Shown here piece by piece: positions 8,173 through 17,446 of a stretch of 64,000 nt of DNA; within the stretch, counting starts at the first letter, position 1; each line of letters opens with the position of its first letter. The notes beneath the pieces were generated by a model. It saw only the letters and a program-made list of their open reading frames with translations, had not been told where the DNA came from and did no database searches. The stretch is from the NCBI RefSeq assembly GCF_004364935.1, contig NZ_SOBT01000011.1, positions 372,001 through 436,000 on the forward strand, in the 5' to 3' direction. The position numbers and the translations under genes are program-made. Source of the DNA: Panacagrimonas perspica. GTDB lineage: Bacteria > Pseudomonadota > Gammaproteobacteria > Nevskiales > Nevskiaceae.

Positions 8173-9633
8173 ATGCCAGCCCTGCGGACGTCCGTATTCG
8201 CACTGACGACGCTGCTGCTGGCCGGCAGCCTGGCGAGTTGCTCGCGAAACGATCACGGACTTCCTGATTTCGCGGACCTGGTCGAGAAGAACAGTCCCTC
8301 GGTCGTCAACATCAGCACGGTGGCGTCGGAACAGGTCAGTGTCGCGCCCGAGGCCGACGAGCAGAATCCGGAATGGTTTCGTCGGTTCCTCGAAGAGCAT
8401 GCGCCGCCAGGGCAGGGTGGAGACGAGCCCGCCGAAGAAGCCGATGTCCCGCAGGCCGAGCCGCTCGGTTCGGGGTTCGTGCTGTGGGAAGAGGGCTACG
8501 TGCTGACCAATTACCACGTGGTCCAGGGTGCGCGGGAAGTGATCGTGCGGCTGATGGACCGGCGTCAATTCACGGCGCGGATCGTGGGAACCGACAAGTC
8601 GACCGATCTCGCCCTGCTCAAGGTCGATGCCAAGGGATTGAAGGCAGTCAAGATTGGCGACACGCGCAAGCTGCGGCCGGGACAGTGGGTCTTCGCGATC
8701 GGATCGCCGTTCACGTTCGACTACTCGGTGACGGCCGGCATCGTGTCTGCCAAAGGACGCAACCTGCAGTCCGAGCAGTACGTGCCGTTCATCCAGACCG
8801 ACGTGGCGATCAACCCGGGCAATTCCGGCGGGCCGCTGTTCAATCTCGATGGCGAAGTGGTCGGCATCAATTCGCAGATCTACTCGCAGTCCGGCAGCTT
8901 CCAGGGCGTCAGCTTCTCGATCCCGATCGATGTGGCGGCCAAGGTCGCGCGCCAGCTGCGCGATACCGGCAAGGTCACGCGCGGCTGGCTGGGCGTGGTC
9001 GTGCAGGAGGTGGATCGCAACCTTGCCCAATCCTTCGGCATGGACAAGCCCGAGGGTGCGCTGGTGTCGCGCGTGATGCCCTCCAGTCCTGCGGAAGAAA
9101 CAGGCATCAAGCCGGGCGATGTGATCCTTTCGTTCAACGGCGAACCCTTGCCGACGTCGGGCAGCCTGCCGCCGCTGGTGGGCAGCGTTGATCCTGGCCA
9201 GATCGTGTCGCTGAACATCGTGCGTGACGGCAAGCCGATCGAATTCAAGGTGGAGATCGGCGTCCTCGACGAGTCCGACGCCGGGCCGGATCCCGAAGTG
9301 CCGAAGTCTCCGCCACCCCGCGTCGAGCCCCCGCGGGATGCGCCGATCGGCCTTGTCGTCAGTCCGCTGACGGACGAGCAGCGCCGCACCTTGCGCGTCC
9401 TGTCGGGCGGCGTGCGCGTGGAGCAGGTTTCCAGCGGCGGCCCCGGGTTTGCGGCCGGCGTCCGCCCGGGCGATGTGATCCTGACCATCGCGGGCCAGGA
9501 AGTGAACTCGCGGGAGCGATTCGCCGACGTCGTCCGCCAGCTCACGCCGGGGGCGACGGTGCCGATGCTGGTCAGTCGTGACGGAGCGCCGTCGTTCTTC
9601 CCGCTCGAGCTGCCGCCGGCCGGCGGCGGCTGA
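8173..9633 (+). CDS. mucD: DegP/DegQ-type serine protease MucD, predicted lipoprotein
   Basis: This 486-residue HtrA-family protease has His115 (TNYHVV), Asp145 (STDLALLK) and Ser218 (GNSGGPL) as catalytic triad, followed by two PDZ domains (residues of roughly 270-370 and 385-480). It degrades misfolded envelope proteins and in Pseudomonas is part of the algU-mucABCD operon, which fits its place here. The N-terminus ends in a lipobox, LASC at residues 20-23, so this copy is predicted to be lipid-anchored, whereas most MucD proteins are soluble. An acidic Gln/Glu-rich insert precedes the protease core. TAGAAT at 8122-8127 may be a -10 box of its own promoter. Confidence 0.94.
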   Translation: MPALRTSVFALTTLLLAGSLASCSRNDHGLPDFADLVEKNSPSVVNISTVASEQVSVAPEADEQNPEWFRRFLEEHAPPGQGGDEPAEEADVPQAEPLGSGFVLWEEGYVLTNYHVVQGAREVIVRLMDRRQFTARIVGTDKSTDLALLKVDAKGLKAVKIGDTRKLRPGQWVFAIGSPFTFDYSVTAGIVSAKGRNLQSEQYVPFIQTDVAINPGNSGGPLFNLDGEVVGINSQIYSQSGSFQGVSFSIPIDVAAKVARQLRDTGKVTRGWLGVVVQEVDRNLAQSFGMDKPEGALVSRVMPSSPAEETGIKPGDVILSFNGEPLPTSGSLPPLVGSVDPGQIVSLNIVRDGKPIEFKVEIGVLDESDAGPDPEVPKSPPPRVEPPRDAPIGLVVSPLTDEQRRTLRVLSGGVRVEQVSSGGPGFAAGVRPGDVILTIAGQEVNSRERFADVVRQLTPGATVPMLVSRDGAPSFFPLELPPAGGG

Positions 9634-9639
9634 GACCCG

Positions 9640-11007
9640 GTGGAGCCGCCGCAGACACGCTACGCGACGGCCGCGGGCGCGCAGATCGCGTACCAGACGT
9701 TGGGTGCGGGACCGATCGACCTCGTCTTCATCGGCGGACAGCTCACGCAGATCGACCTGATCTGGGACCTGCCGGAGATGGAGCGCTTCCTGCGCCGGCT
9801 CGCCAACTTCAGCCGCGTCATCCTGTTCGACCGGCGCGGCGCCGGCATTTCGGATCCGTTGGCGGCGGGCGACACGCCGGATGCCGAGCACTGGGCCGCC
9901 GATCTGCTCTGCGTGCTCGATGCGGTCAAGGCGACCCAGGTCGCCCTGCTGGCCGAGCGCGATGCCTGCGCCGTCGCCTTCCATCTGGCCGCGCACCATC
10001 CGCAACGCATCGCATCGCTCGTGCTCGGGAATCCTTCGGCCCGCTTTTCAGTGGCGCCGGATTATCCGGAAGGAGAGCCGGAGGCTTCGGCGGAGCAGTT
10101 GTGCGCCCTGTTGAGCGAGCACTGGGGAACGGAAAAGCTGGTGAGTGTCACGGTTCCCAGCCGCGCCGACGACGCCGCATTCCGTCGGCTCGCGGCCCGG
10201 TTCCAGCGCGCCTCGGCGACGCCGCTGCGGGCGGCCGCCCATTACCGCCAGTTCCTGAATCTCGATTCGCGCGCGCTGCTGCCGCGGGTGACCTGTCCGA
10301 CCCTGCTGCTCCATCGGCCGCAGCTTCCGTTGTTCCACAGCGGGCGCCATGCGCGATACGTGGAGCGCAACGTTGCGGGCAGCCGTCGTGTGGAACTGCC
10401 GGGTTCGAGCCTGTTCTTCACGTTCGAGCACGCCGACGAGGCGCTTGGCGCGATCGAGGAATTCCTGACGGGCGCCCGCGAGCACGCAGATGCCGGGCGC
10501 AGTCTGCTGACGGTGCTGTTCACCGACGTCGTCGGATCCACCAAGCTTGCATCGGAACTCGGCGACGCGGCCTGGCGCGACCTGGTGGCGCGCGTGCAGC
10601 AGATGCTGCAGACCCGGGTCGACCGCTTTCGGGGTCGCGTCGTCGATACCGCGGGCGATGGCCTGTTCGCCGTGTTCGAGACACCGACCAGCGCGCTGCG
10701 CTGCGCGCAGGCGCTGCACGATGCGGCGTCGGCGATGAACATCGGCATTCGCACCGGGTTGCACGCCGGCGAATGCGAAGTCTCGGGCGAATCGGTGCGT
10801 GGGCTGGTCGTCCACATCGGCGCGCGGGTTGCCGGTGAAGCCAGGCCGCATGAAATCTGGGTCACGGGCACCTTGCGCGATCTCGTCGCCGGCAGCGATT
10901 TCGAGTTCGCCCGTCGCGGCAATTTCCGCTTGAAGGGCGTCGAGGGTGCACGCCGCCTGTTCGCGCTCGCGCGACCCGAGCCTGGCGAGGACGAGGCCGA
11001 TGACTGA
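9640..11007 (+). CDS. Degenerate alpha/beta-hydrolase fused to class III nucleotide cyclase
   Basis: Residues 1-275 follow the alpha/beta-hydrolase plan, but the nucleophile elbow reads AERDA (residues 105-109), where active enzymes have GxSxG. The C-terminal catalytic His region reads PGSSLFFTFEH, without the usual G-D/N-H. The fold is therefore probably a non-catalytic sensor. Residues of roughly 285-445 are a class III cyclase domain with metal-binding Asp296 (LFTDVVGST) and Asp340 (TAGDGLFAVF), and VHIGARV, which supplies a conserved Arg. The product is likely cAMP, by family. The start is GTG, six bases after the mucD stop. No transmembrane segment is present. Confidence 0.85.
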   Translation: MEPPQTRYATAAGAQIAYQTLGAGPIDLVFIGGQLTQIDLIWDLPEMERFLRRLANFSRVILFDRRGAGISDPLAAGDTPDAEHWAADLLCVLDAVKATQVALLAERDACAVAFHLAAHHPQRIASLVLGNPSARFSVAPDYPEGEPEASAEQLCALLSEHWGTEKLVSVTVPSRADDAAFRRLAARFQRASATPLRAAAHYRQFLNLDSRALLPRVTCPTLLLHRPQLPLFHSGRHARYVERNVAGSRRVELPGSSLFFTFEHADEALGAIEEFLTGAREHADAGRSLLTVLFTDVVGSTKLASELGDAAWRDLVARVQQMLQTRVDRFRGRVVDTAGDGLFAVFETPTSALRCAQALHDAASAMNIGIRTGLHAGECEVSGESVRGLVVHIGARVAGEARPHEIWVTGTLRDLVAGSDFEFARRGNFRLKGVEGARRLFALARPEPGEDEADD

Positions 11008-11260
11008 GATCCTGTTGCTGCTCGGCCGCCCCGAGTGCGGGCTCTGCGAGGAGATGGAAATCGCGCTTCGCTCCCATCACGCCTTCGAGGGCGTGGAGCT
11101 GCAGCATGCGGACGTCGACTCGCAGGCCGACTGGCAACGGCGTTACGGGCTGCGCGTGCCGGTCCTGCTCGATCGCTGGGGCGACGTCGTTTGCGAAGGC
11201 CATTTCGACACCGATGCGTTTTCGGCGTGGCGCCTCGAAATGGCGCGTCGTGGCGCCTGA
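11000..11260 (+). CDS. Glutaredoxin-like protein (DUF836 family)
   Basis: This 86-residue protein has a thioredoxin fold of the short glutaredoxin-like DUF836 type. A CxxC redox site is visible as PECGLCEEM near residue 12, and the cis-Pro region reads LRVPVLLDRWGDVV. Substrates of the family are poorly known. The start overlaps the end of the cyclase gene by 8 bases, suggesting one transcript. Confidence 0.82.
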   Translation: MTEILLLLGRPECGLCEEMEIALRSHHAFEGVELQHADVDSQADWQRRYGLRVPVLLDRWGDVVCEGHFDTDAFSAWRLEMARRGA

Positions 11261-11347
11261 GGTGATCTGGGCAATTTGTGGCCGCGTCCGCTGGCACCTA
11301 CCATGGCCTTGCGTCCAGATCGGACGCCTCGGGACAGGAGACAACGC

Positions 11348-11704
11348 ATGGCTGCGAAACTGAAGCTGGACGGGTTGCCCGGCGAACTCGCCGATCGTGC
11401 CCGCGCGGTGTTCGGCGGCGTCGTGAACGATCTGGACCAGTTGCTCAAGAAACTCGGTGGCTTGCTCAGCACCGGCGCAGGGCCTTCACGCAAGGAATTG
11501 CTGCGTCTGATCAGCGCCCTGCGCAAATCGCTGGATGCGCGCTTGTCGGCGCTCGAGCGTGCGGTCGGAGGTTCGCCTGCCAAGAAGAAGCGGCCGGCGG
11601 CCCGCAAGGCGGCCGCGAAGAAAGTCGCCAAGAAGGCTGCGACGAAGGCCGTGAAGAAAGCTGTGCGCAAGCCGGTGAAGAGTGCGGCGCGCCGCAAACG
11701 CTGA
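11348..11704 (+). CDS. Small protein with Lys/Ala-rich histone-H1-like tail
   Basis: This 118-residue protein has a helical N-terminal half (residues of roughly 1-75) with heptad-like hydrophobics (LKKLGGLLSTG, LRKSLDARLSALERAV). A very basic tail (residues of roughly 78-118) follows, made of AAKK/KKA repeats such as KKVAKKAATKAVKKAV. Similar tails occur in AlgP, PhaF-type phasins and H1-like proteins, which bind DNA or granules. The N-terminal half is not clearly a phasin. Function is not recognised; nucleic-acid binding through the tail is an inference. The purine-rich sequence GGACAGGAGACAACGC before the ATG gives a good ribosome binding site. Confidence 0.7.
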   Translation: MAAKLKLDGLPGELADRARAVFGGVVNDLDQLLKKLGGLLSTGAGPSRKELLRLISALRKSLDARLSALERAVGGSPAKKKRPAARKAAAKKVAKKAATKAVKKAVRKPVKSAARRKR

Positions 11705-11786
11705 TGGCTTTGACGCCGCGGCTGGCGCAGGCCGGCCGCGGCCGTCGATTCATTTGCCGGAGCGTCCGCGAGGAGGGCGCACCCGG

Positions 11787-11792
11787 TATACT
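11787..11792 (+). promoter_or_regulatory. Possible -10 box upstream of lepA
   Basis: TATACT lies about 38 bases before the lepA ATG, in a short intergenic gap. A matching -35 box is not evident. It would start the lepA-lepB-DUF4845-rnc-era-recO transcript. Confidence 0.3.
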
Positions 11793-11830
11793 CCGCGACC
11801 TTTTCGCCTGAACTTTCCTCAGCTTGCGCC

Positions 11831-13633
11831 ATGAATCTGGCGAACATCCGCAACTTTTGCATCATCGCGCACATCGATCACGGTAAATCCACGCTCGCCG
11901 ACCGCTTCATCCAGTACACGGGTGGACTCGAAGAGCGCGAAATGACCGCGCAGGTGCTCGACAACAATCCGATCGAGCGCGAGCGCGGAATCACCATCAA
12001 GGCGCAGGCCGTGTCGCTGGACTACAAGGCGCGCGACGGGCAGGTGTACCAGCTCAACCTCATGGACACGCCGGGCCACGTCGACTTCAGCTACGAGGTC
12101 AGCCGCTCGCTGCAGGCCTGCGAGGGCGCGCTGCTGGTGGTGGACGCGAGCCAGGGTGTCGAAGCGCAGTCGGTGGCCAACTGCTACACCGCGCTGGAAA
12201 TGCACCTGGAAGTCCTGCCGATCCTCAACAAGATCGATCTGCAGAACGCCGAGCCCGAACGCGTGGCCGACGAGATCGAGCAGGTCATCGGTATCGAAGC
12301 GACCGACGCGCTGCGCATCTCGGCCAAGACCGGCCTGGGCGTCGCCGAAGTGCTCGAAGCGGTGGTGCTCAAGCTGCCGCCGCCGAAGGGCGACCCGGCG
12401 GGCAAGCTGCAGGCGCTGATCGTCGATTCCTGGTTCGACAATTACCTGGGCGTGGTCTCGCTGGTGCGCGTCATCAACGGCCGGATCCAGAAGGGCCAGA
12501 AGATCAAGGTGATGTCCACCGGCAAGGACCACGAGGTCTCGATGCTCGGCGTGCACACGCCCAAGCGCGTGTTCAAGGATGCGCTGGAGACCGGTGAAGT
12601 CGGATTCGTCATTGCCGGCATCAAGGACATCTTCGGCGCGCCGGTGGGCGACACGCTGACGCAGGCGATCAACCCCTGCACCGAGATGCTGCCCGGTTTC
12701 CGCAAGATCCAGCCGCGCGTGTTCGCCGGCCTGTTTCCAGTGGACGCCGAGGACTTCGAAGACTTCCGCGACTCGCTGTCGAAGCTGCGACTGAACGATT
12801 CGGCCTTGCAGTACGAGCCCGAGAACTCCACCGCGCTGGGCTTCGGCTTCCGCATCGGCTTCCTCGGCATGCTGCACATGGAAATCGTGCAGGAGCGCCT
12901 GGAGCGCGAGTACAACCTGAACCTGATCACCACCGCGCCCAGCGTGGTGTACGAGATCGTGTCGGGCGACGGAGAAGTGCGCCGCATCGACAACCCGGCC
13001 GAACTGCCGGACGGCAGCGAGTTCCAGGACCTGCGCGAGCCGATCATCACGGCGCGCGTGCTGATGCCGCACAGCTACGTCGGCCCGGTCATGCAGCTGT
13101 GCATGGAAAAGCGCGGCGTGCAGAAGAACCTGCGCTACCTCGGCGCCCAGGTGCAGCTCGAGATCGAGATGCCGCTGGCCGAAGTCGTGCTCGATTTCTT
13201 CGACCGGCTCAAGAGCGTCTCGCGCGGCTACGCCAGCTTCGAGTACGAGTTCACGCGCTTCCAGACCGCCGACCTGGTGCGGCTGGACGTGCTGGTCAAC
13301 GGCGACAAGGTCGACGCGTTGGCGAGCATCGTGCATCGCGACGCCTCGTATACGCGCGGACGCGACCTGTGCGAGCGCATGCAGGAAGTGATTCATCGCC
13401 AGCAGTTCGACGTGGCCATCCAGGCCGCGATCGGCGCCAAGATCATCTCGCGCAGCACCGTCAAGGCGCTGCGCAAGGACGTCACGGCCAAGTGCTACGG
13501 TGGTGACGTCAGCCGCAAGCGAAAGTTGTTGGAGAAGCAGAAGGAAGGCAAGAAGCGCATGAAGCAGGTCGGCTCCGTGGAGATTCCGCAGGAAGCCTTC
13601 CTGGCCGTGCTCGGTGTGGACCGCAAGAAGTGA
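11831..13633 (+). CDS. lepA: Elongation factor 4 (ribosomal back-translocase)
   Basis: This 600-residue GTPase has the expected LepA length and domain order. The G domain has the P-loop [18 protein letters not shown] in switch I, DTPGHVDF and NKIDL. Domains II, III and V and the LepA-specific C-terminal domain follow, ending with the basic region [27 protein letters not shown] (only in part quoted as family-typical). It acts on stalled or mistranslocated ribosomes. It is the first gene of a tight cluster with lepB 8 bases downstream, the usual gammaproteobacterial order. Confidence 0.97.
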   Translation: MNLANIRNFCIIAHIDHGKSTLADRFIQYTGGLEEREMTAQVLDNNPIERERGITIKAQAVSLDYKARDGQVYQLNLMDTPGHVDFSYEVSRSLQACEGALLVVDASQGVEAQSVANCYTALEMHLEVLPILNKIDLQNAEPERVADEIEQVIGIEATDALRISAKTGLGVAEVLEAVVLKLPPPKGDPAGKLQALIVDSWFDNYLGVVSLVRVINGRIQKGQKIKVMSTGKDHEVSMLGVHTPKRVFKDALETGEVGFVIAGIKDIFGAPVGDTLTQAINPCTEMLPGFRKIQPRVFAGLFPVDAEDFEDFRDSLSKLRLNDSALQYEPENSTALGFGFRIGFLGMLHMEIVQERLEREYNLNLITTAPSVVYEIVSGDGEVRRIDNPAELPDGSEFQDLREPIITARVLMPHSYVGPVMQLCMEKRGVQKNLRYLGAQVQLEIEMPLAEVVLDFFDRLKSVSRGYASFEYEFTRFQTADLVRLDVLVNGDKVDALASIVHRDASYTRGRDLCERMQEVIHRQQFDVAIQAAIGAKIISRSTVKALRKDVTAKCYGGDVSRKRKLLEKQKEGKKRMKQVGSVEIPQEAFLAVLGVDRKK

Positions 13634-13641
13634 GGAACTAG

Positions 13642-14436
13642 ATGAAGCTGCCGCCGGACGTGCATTTCGATTTTGCAGTCCTGTTGACGCTGCTGACGAT
13701 CCTGACCGGGATCGGCTGGCTGATCGACGTGCTCTGGCTGGCGCGCAAGCGGCGCAACCTGATCGGCGGCAAGGAGAAGCCGGGCTGGCTGATCGACTTC
13801 TCGCGCTCGTTCTTCCCGGTGATCGTGGCCGTGCTGGTGCTGCGATCGTTCGTGGCCGAGCCGTTCCGCATTCCCTCCGGTTCGATGATCCCGACGCTGC
13901 TGGTCGGCGATTTCATCCTGGTCAACAAGTTCGCGTACGGCCTGCGCGATCCGGTCTTCCACAACGAATTCCTGAAAGGCGACCGCCCCAAGCGCGGCGA
14001 CATCGTGGTGTTCCGCTGGCCCAACGACCCGTCGGTGGATTTCATCAAGCGCATCGTTGGCCTTCCCGGTGACCGGATCGCGTACCGAGACAAGGTGCTC
14101 TACATCAACGGAGAGGCCCAGCCGCAGACCGCGGACGGCGTCTACACGGCGCCCAAGCTGCCAGGCGGAACGGCCTACCGTCTGCGCGAGGACATGCCGG
14201 ACCACGTCCATCACATCATCGTGAATCCCGAAGAGCCGGCCCGTGACTTCGAGATGGTGGTGCCCGAGAAGGAATACTTCGCCATGGGCGACAACCGCGA
14301 CGGCAGCTTCGACTCGCGGGGCTGGGGCACGGTGCCCGAGCACAATCTCGTGGGCCGGGCGTTCTTCGTCTGGATGAGCTGGGACGGCGCCCGCATGCGG
14401 CCCAACTTCTCCCGAATCGGGACAAGCATCCGCTAA
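13642..14436 (+). CDS. lepB: Signal peptidase I
   Basis: This 264-residue inner-membrane protease removes signal peptides from Sec and Tat substrates. Two N-terminal transmembrane segments (residues of roughly 11-33 and 56-70) are followed by box B with catalytic Ser81 (PSGSMIPTL) and box D with the general base Lys136 (FIKRIVGLPGD). Box E is MGDNRDGSFDSRGWG. It is co-transcribed with lepA, as in most gammaproteobacteria. Confidence 0.96.
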   Translation: MKLPPDVHFDFAVLLTLLTILTGIGWLIDVLWLARKRRNLIGGKEKPGWLIDFSRSFFPVIVAVLVLRSFVAEPFRIPSGSMIPTLLVGDFILVNKFAYGLRDPVFHNEFLKGDRPKRGDIVVFRWPNDPSVDFIKRIVGLPGDRIAYRDKVLYINGEAQPQTADGVYTAPKLPGGTAYRLREDMPDHVHHIIVNPEEPARDFEMVVPEKEYFAMGDNRDGSFDSRGWGTVPEHNLVGRAFFVWMSWDGARMRPNFSRIGTSIR

Positions 14437-14466
14437 GCTTGGACTGCGCATCCAGGGAGGAGCCGC

Positions 14467-14862
14467 ATGTTCAAGTCATTGAAGCGTCAGCGGGGTATGG
14501 GGTGGTTCGGGTTGACGTTCCTGTTCGGCACGATCGCGTTTTTCGCGATCATCGTGATCAAGGTCGGCCCGCTGTATCTGAATCAGGGCAACGTGATCAA
14601 GGTCGTGAAGGGCGTTGCGGACAGCCCCGACTACGCGAACGCCTCCCCGCAGGAGATTCGCACCACGCTCGAGCGGCGCTGGGACATCGACTACATCAAC
14701 CAGATCGACGACAAGGACGTGAAGATCAAGCGTAGCGCCAACGGGCGCATGCTTTCTTACGACTACGAAGCCCGCGTCAACCTGTTCTACAACGTGTTCG
14801 TCGTCATCCACTTCAAGGATGATTTCGTCATGAAGCAGGGAAGCGGTGACGCGGATTCCTGA
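14467..14862 (+). CDS. DUF4845 family membrane protein
   Basis: This 131-residue protein has a basic N-terminus, one transmembrane helix (residues of roughly 12-32, GWFGLTFLFGTIAFFAIIVI) and a periplasmic domain with YDYEARVNLFYNVFVVIHF near the end. DUF4845 proteins regularly lie between lepB and rnc in gammaproteobacteria, as here. Their role is unknown. A GGGAGGAGCCGC stretch before the ATG is a strong ribosome binding site. Confidence 0.85.
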   Translation: MFKSLKRQRGMGWFGLTFLFGTIAFFAIIVIKVGPLYLNQGNVIKVVKGVADSPDYANASPQEIRTTLERRWDIDYINQIDDKDVKIKRSANGRMLSYDYEARVNLFYNVFVVIHFKDDFVMKQGSGDADS

Positions 14863-14873
14863 GCCTGGGGCCG

Positions 14874-15563
14874 GTGGAAGCAGGACGGCGCGACGCTGAA
14901 CTGGCGACGAAGCTGGGCCGCGAATTCCGCGACCCGGCTTTGCTCGCCCGTGCACTGACCCACCGCTCGTTCAGCGGGGTCAACAACGAACGGCTCGAAT
15001 TCCTCGGCGATGCGCTGATCGGTTTCTTCATCGCCGACGCGCTGTATGTGCAACGGCCGCGCGCGGAAGAGGGGGACCTCTCGCGCTGGCGTTCCAGCCT
15101 CGTCCGTGAGCGATCGCTGGCGACGATCGCCCGACGGCTGGGACTCGGCGATCATCTTCGCCTGGGCGAAGGCGAGCTCAAGAGCGGCGGGTGGCGGCGC
15201 GATTCGGTCCTCGCCGATGCCGTCGAAGCCGTCGTCGCGGCGGTCTATCTGGATGGCGGTTTCGAGGCGGCGACGCAGACCTGCCGCACGCTGTTTGCGC
15301 AGGATCTGGCCGACCTGCCGGACGCGGAAACGCTGAAGGATCCCAAGACCCGGCTGCAGGAATGGCTGCAGGGCCGCAGCCGGCCGCTGCCGGTCTACGA
15401 GGTGCTGGAAGAATCCGGACCGGCGCATCGGCGATACTTCCTCGTCCGGGCCAGCCTGACCGACGAGGATCGTGCCTCGGACGCCAGCGGCAGCAGCCGC
15501 CGGATCGCGGAGCAGCAGGCCGCCTCGGCGCTGCTCGAATCCCTGCAAAGTTCCACGACCTGA
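14874..15563 (+). CDS. rnc: Ribonuclease III
   Basis: This 229-residue double-strand-specific endonuclease processes rRNA and some mRNAs. The signature NERLEFLGDA carries Glu42 and Asp46, and the second acidic pair lies in DAVEAVVAAVYLDGG. The double-stranded RNA-binding domain covers residues of roughly 155-225 (DPKTRLQEWLQGR to SRRIAEQQAASALL). The start is GTG. The gene is upstream of era, the standard rnc-era-recO order. Confidence 0.95.
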   Translation: MEAGRRDAELATKLGREFRDPALLARALTHRSFSGVNNERLEFLGDALIGFFIADALYVQRPRAEEGDLSRWRSSLVRERSLATIARRLGLGDHLRLGEGELKSGGWRRDSVLADAVEAVVAAVYLDGGFEAATQTCRTLFAQDLADLPDAETLKDPKTRLQEWLQGRSRPLPVYEVLEESGPAHRRYFLVRASLTDEDRASDASGSSRRIAEQQAASALLESLQSSTT

Positions 15564-15569
15564 CGTCTC

Positions 15570-16472
15570 TTGAATTCTCCAACCTCCATGCGCAGCGGCA
15601 TCGTCACCCTCGTCGGACGTCCCAACGTCGGCAAATCCTCGCTGCTCAATGCGCTGGTCGGTCGCAAGCTCAGCATCGTGTCGCACAAGCCGCAGACCAC
15701 GCGACACGCCATCCAGGGCGTCGTCCATCGAGAAGAAGGCCAGATCGTCTTCGTGGACACGCCGGGTCTGCATCTCAACGGGAAGCGTGCGCTCAACCGG
15801 GCCATGAACGACGCGGCCTCCGGCAGCCTTCACGACGTGGACCTGGCGATCTTCGTCGTCGAGTCCGGCCGCTGGACCGAGGAAGACCAGGCGGTACTCG
15901 AGCGTCTCGCCATGGTGTCCGCCCCGGTGGCGCTGGTGATCAACAAGATCGATCGCGTCACCGACAAGGCGAAGCTGCTTCCCGAGATCGAGAAGCTGTC
16001 CGCCCGTCGCGAGTTCGCGTTCGTGGTGCCGCTGTCCGCTCTGCGCAAGCAGAACGTCGACGCGCTCGCCGACGAGATCATGAAGCGGCTACCCGAGGGC
16101 CCGCCGCTGTACCCGCCGGACATGATCGCCGGGTTCGACAACGAGTTCCTTGCCGCTGAACTGGTGCGCGAGAAGCTCACGCGCACGCTCAACCAGGAGC
16201 TGCCCTACGCGTTGACGGTGGCCATCGAGTCGTACGCGCTCGAAGGCACCATGCATCGCATCAGCGCGGTGATCTGGGTCGAGCGCGAAGGCCAGAAGAA
16301 GATCGTCATCGGCGAGAACGGCGTGTCGCTCAAGCGCGTCGGCACGACGGCGCGCAAGGAACTCGAGCACCTGCTCGGCGCCAAGGTCTTCCTGCAGCTC
16401 TGGTGCCGTGTCCGCGAAAACTGGAGCGATGATCCGAAGGCGCTCAAGCTGTTCGGAATCGGCGGCGAGTGA
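15570..16472 (+). CDS. era: GTPase Era
   Basis: Era is a 16S rRNA-binding GTPase needed for small-subunit assembly. The 300-residue protein has the G1 motif GRPNVGKSS, switch region QTTRHAIQG, DTPG, and NKID. The C-terminal KH domain includes KKIVIGENGVSLKRVGTTARKEL. The TTG start at 15570 is chosen because the resulting leader NSPTSMRSG aligns with the usual short leader of xanthomonad Era. The ATG at 15588 is an alternative and neither has a clear ribosome binding site. Confidence 0.95.
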   Translation: MNSPTSMRSGIVTLVGRPNVGKSSLLNALVGRKLSIVSHKPQTTRHAIQGVVHREEGQIVFVDTPGLHLNGKRALNRAMNDAASGSLHDVDLAIFVVESGRWTEEDQAVLERLAMVSAPVALVINKIDRVTDKAKLLPEIEKLSARREFAFVVPLSALRKQNVDALADEIMKRLPEGPPLYPPDMIAGFDNEFLAAELVREKLTRTLNQELPYALTVAIESYALEGTMHRISAVIWVEREGQKKIVIGENGVSLKRVGTTARKELEHLLGAKVFLQLWCRVRENWSDDPKALKLFGIGGE

Positions 16473-17194
16473 GTCGCGCCAGGATCCAGCTCCAGCCGGC
16501 CTGGGTCCTGAAGGCTTCCGCATACAGCGACACCAGCCTGCTGGTCGAGGCTTTCACCCCATCACATGGTCGTATCGGCCTAGTGGCGCGCGGCGCGCGT
16601 ACCGCCAAGTCGCGGCCGCGCGCCTTGCTGCAGGCCTTTCGCCCGCTGCTGCTGTCGTGGACCGAGGCTGGCGATCTGGGCACGCTGACCGGTGTGGAGG
16701 CATCGCCCGCGGCCGCTTTCGAGTTTCGCGGCGAGACGGTCTTCAGCGGCTGGTATCTCAACGAGCTGCTGCTGCGCCTGCTGCAACGCCATGACGCACA
16801 CCCGGTCCTGTTCGAGGCCTACGGCGAGGCGCTGGCGGCACTGATCCCGACCGGCGAGCGCGCGCTGCGGCGATTCGAAATGACCTTGCTGGCCGAACTG
16901 GGCTTCGGCATCGACCTGCCGCCGGATCTGGATCCTTCGCTGCACTATTTCCATCGGAACGGCGAGGAGCCGGTTCCCGGTGCGGCCGATGCGGAAGACA
17001 GCTATTCCGGACGAACGCTGATCGCCTTGCGTGATGATCAGCTGGAGACCGTCGAAGACCTTCGCGCGGCGCGTCGTCTGCTCAGGGGCGCGCTGGCCGA
17101 GCATCTCGGCACCAAGGGCCTGAGTACCGCGACGATGTTGCGCGACCTGCGGCGCAGCCTGGAGCGCGTTCCGACGCCGGGTTCCGGAAGCTGA
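16469..17194 (+). CDS. recO: DNA repair protein RecO
   Basis: This 241-residue protein has the N-terminal OB fold (AWVLKASAYSDTSLLVEAFT, GLVARGARTAKSR) and the helical C-terminal domain of RecO. It helps RecR load RecA on SSB-coated single strands in the RecFOR pathway. The GTG start overlaps the era stop by 4 bases. The zinc-finger cysteines of some RecO proteins are absent, which is common in this group. Confidence 0.93.
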   Translation: MSRARIQLQPAWVLKASAYSDTSLLVEAFTPSHGRIGLVARGARTAKSRPRALLQAFRPLLLSWTEAGDLGTLTGVEASPAAAFEFRGETVFSGWYLNELLLRLLQRHDAHPVLFEAYGEALAALIPTGERALRRFEMTLLAELGFGIDLPPDLDPSLHYFHRNGEEPVPGAADAEDSYSGRTLIALRDDQLETVEDLRAARRLLRGALAEHLGTKGLSTATMLRDLRRSLERVPTPGSGS

Positions 17195-17200
17195 GGCGAT

Positions 17201-17446
17201 TCAGCGTGTCGTCATCTGGTGGCGCGCGAACGCCGCGATGCTGGCGATCAGCCAGCCCGTGAACGACACGGCCACCATGACCGCCGAGGCGAGCACCATC
17301 GATCGCAGCCACGGCGGGCCGGGGTCACTGTGCAGATAGGCCAGCAGGCCGGCGCCCGACGTGAGCAACGCGGCCAGGGAGATGAAGCAGACCTGGCTGA
17401 ATCGGCGGGCCGCGGCGTTTTCGAATCGCTGGAATTTTGCGGTCAT
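17201..17446 (-). CDS. Small two-helix membrane protein, unknown function
   Basis: This 81-residue protein has a charged N-terminus and two predicted transmembrane helices (residues of roughly 20-38, ISLAALLTSGAGLLAYL, and 48-72, MVLASAVMVAVSFTGWLIASIAAF), with a basic C-terminus. A Shine-Dalgarno sequence (TTGGAGGCTCGGC) precedes the ATG, which supports expression. It points at recO from the opposite strand with six bases between stops. I do not recognise the family. Confidence 0.65.
   Translation of the reverse strand: MTAKFQRFENAAARRFSQVCFISLAALLTSGAGLLAYLHSDPGPPWLRSMVLASAVMVAVSFTGWLIASIAAFARHQMTTR

Noticed and set aside
9640-10470. Active alpha/beta-hydrolase
   Set aside because: The GxSxG nucleophile motif and the C-terminal His are not present.
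11819-13396. 525-codon open frame opposite lepA
   Set aside because: It is a shadow of lepA with His/Gln/Arg-rich composition.
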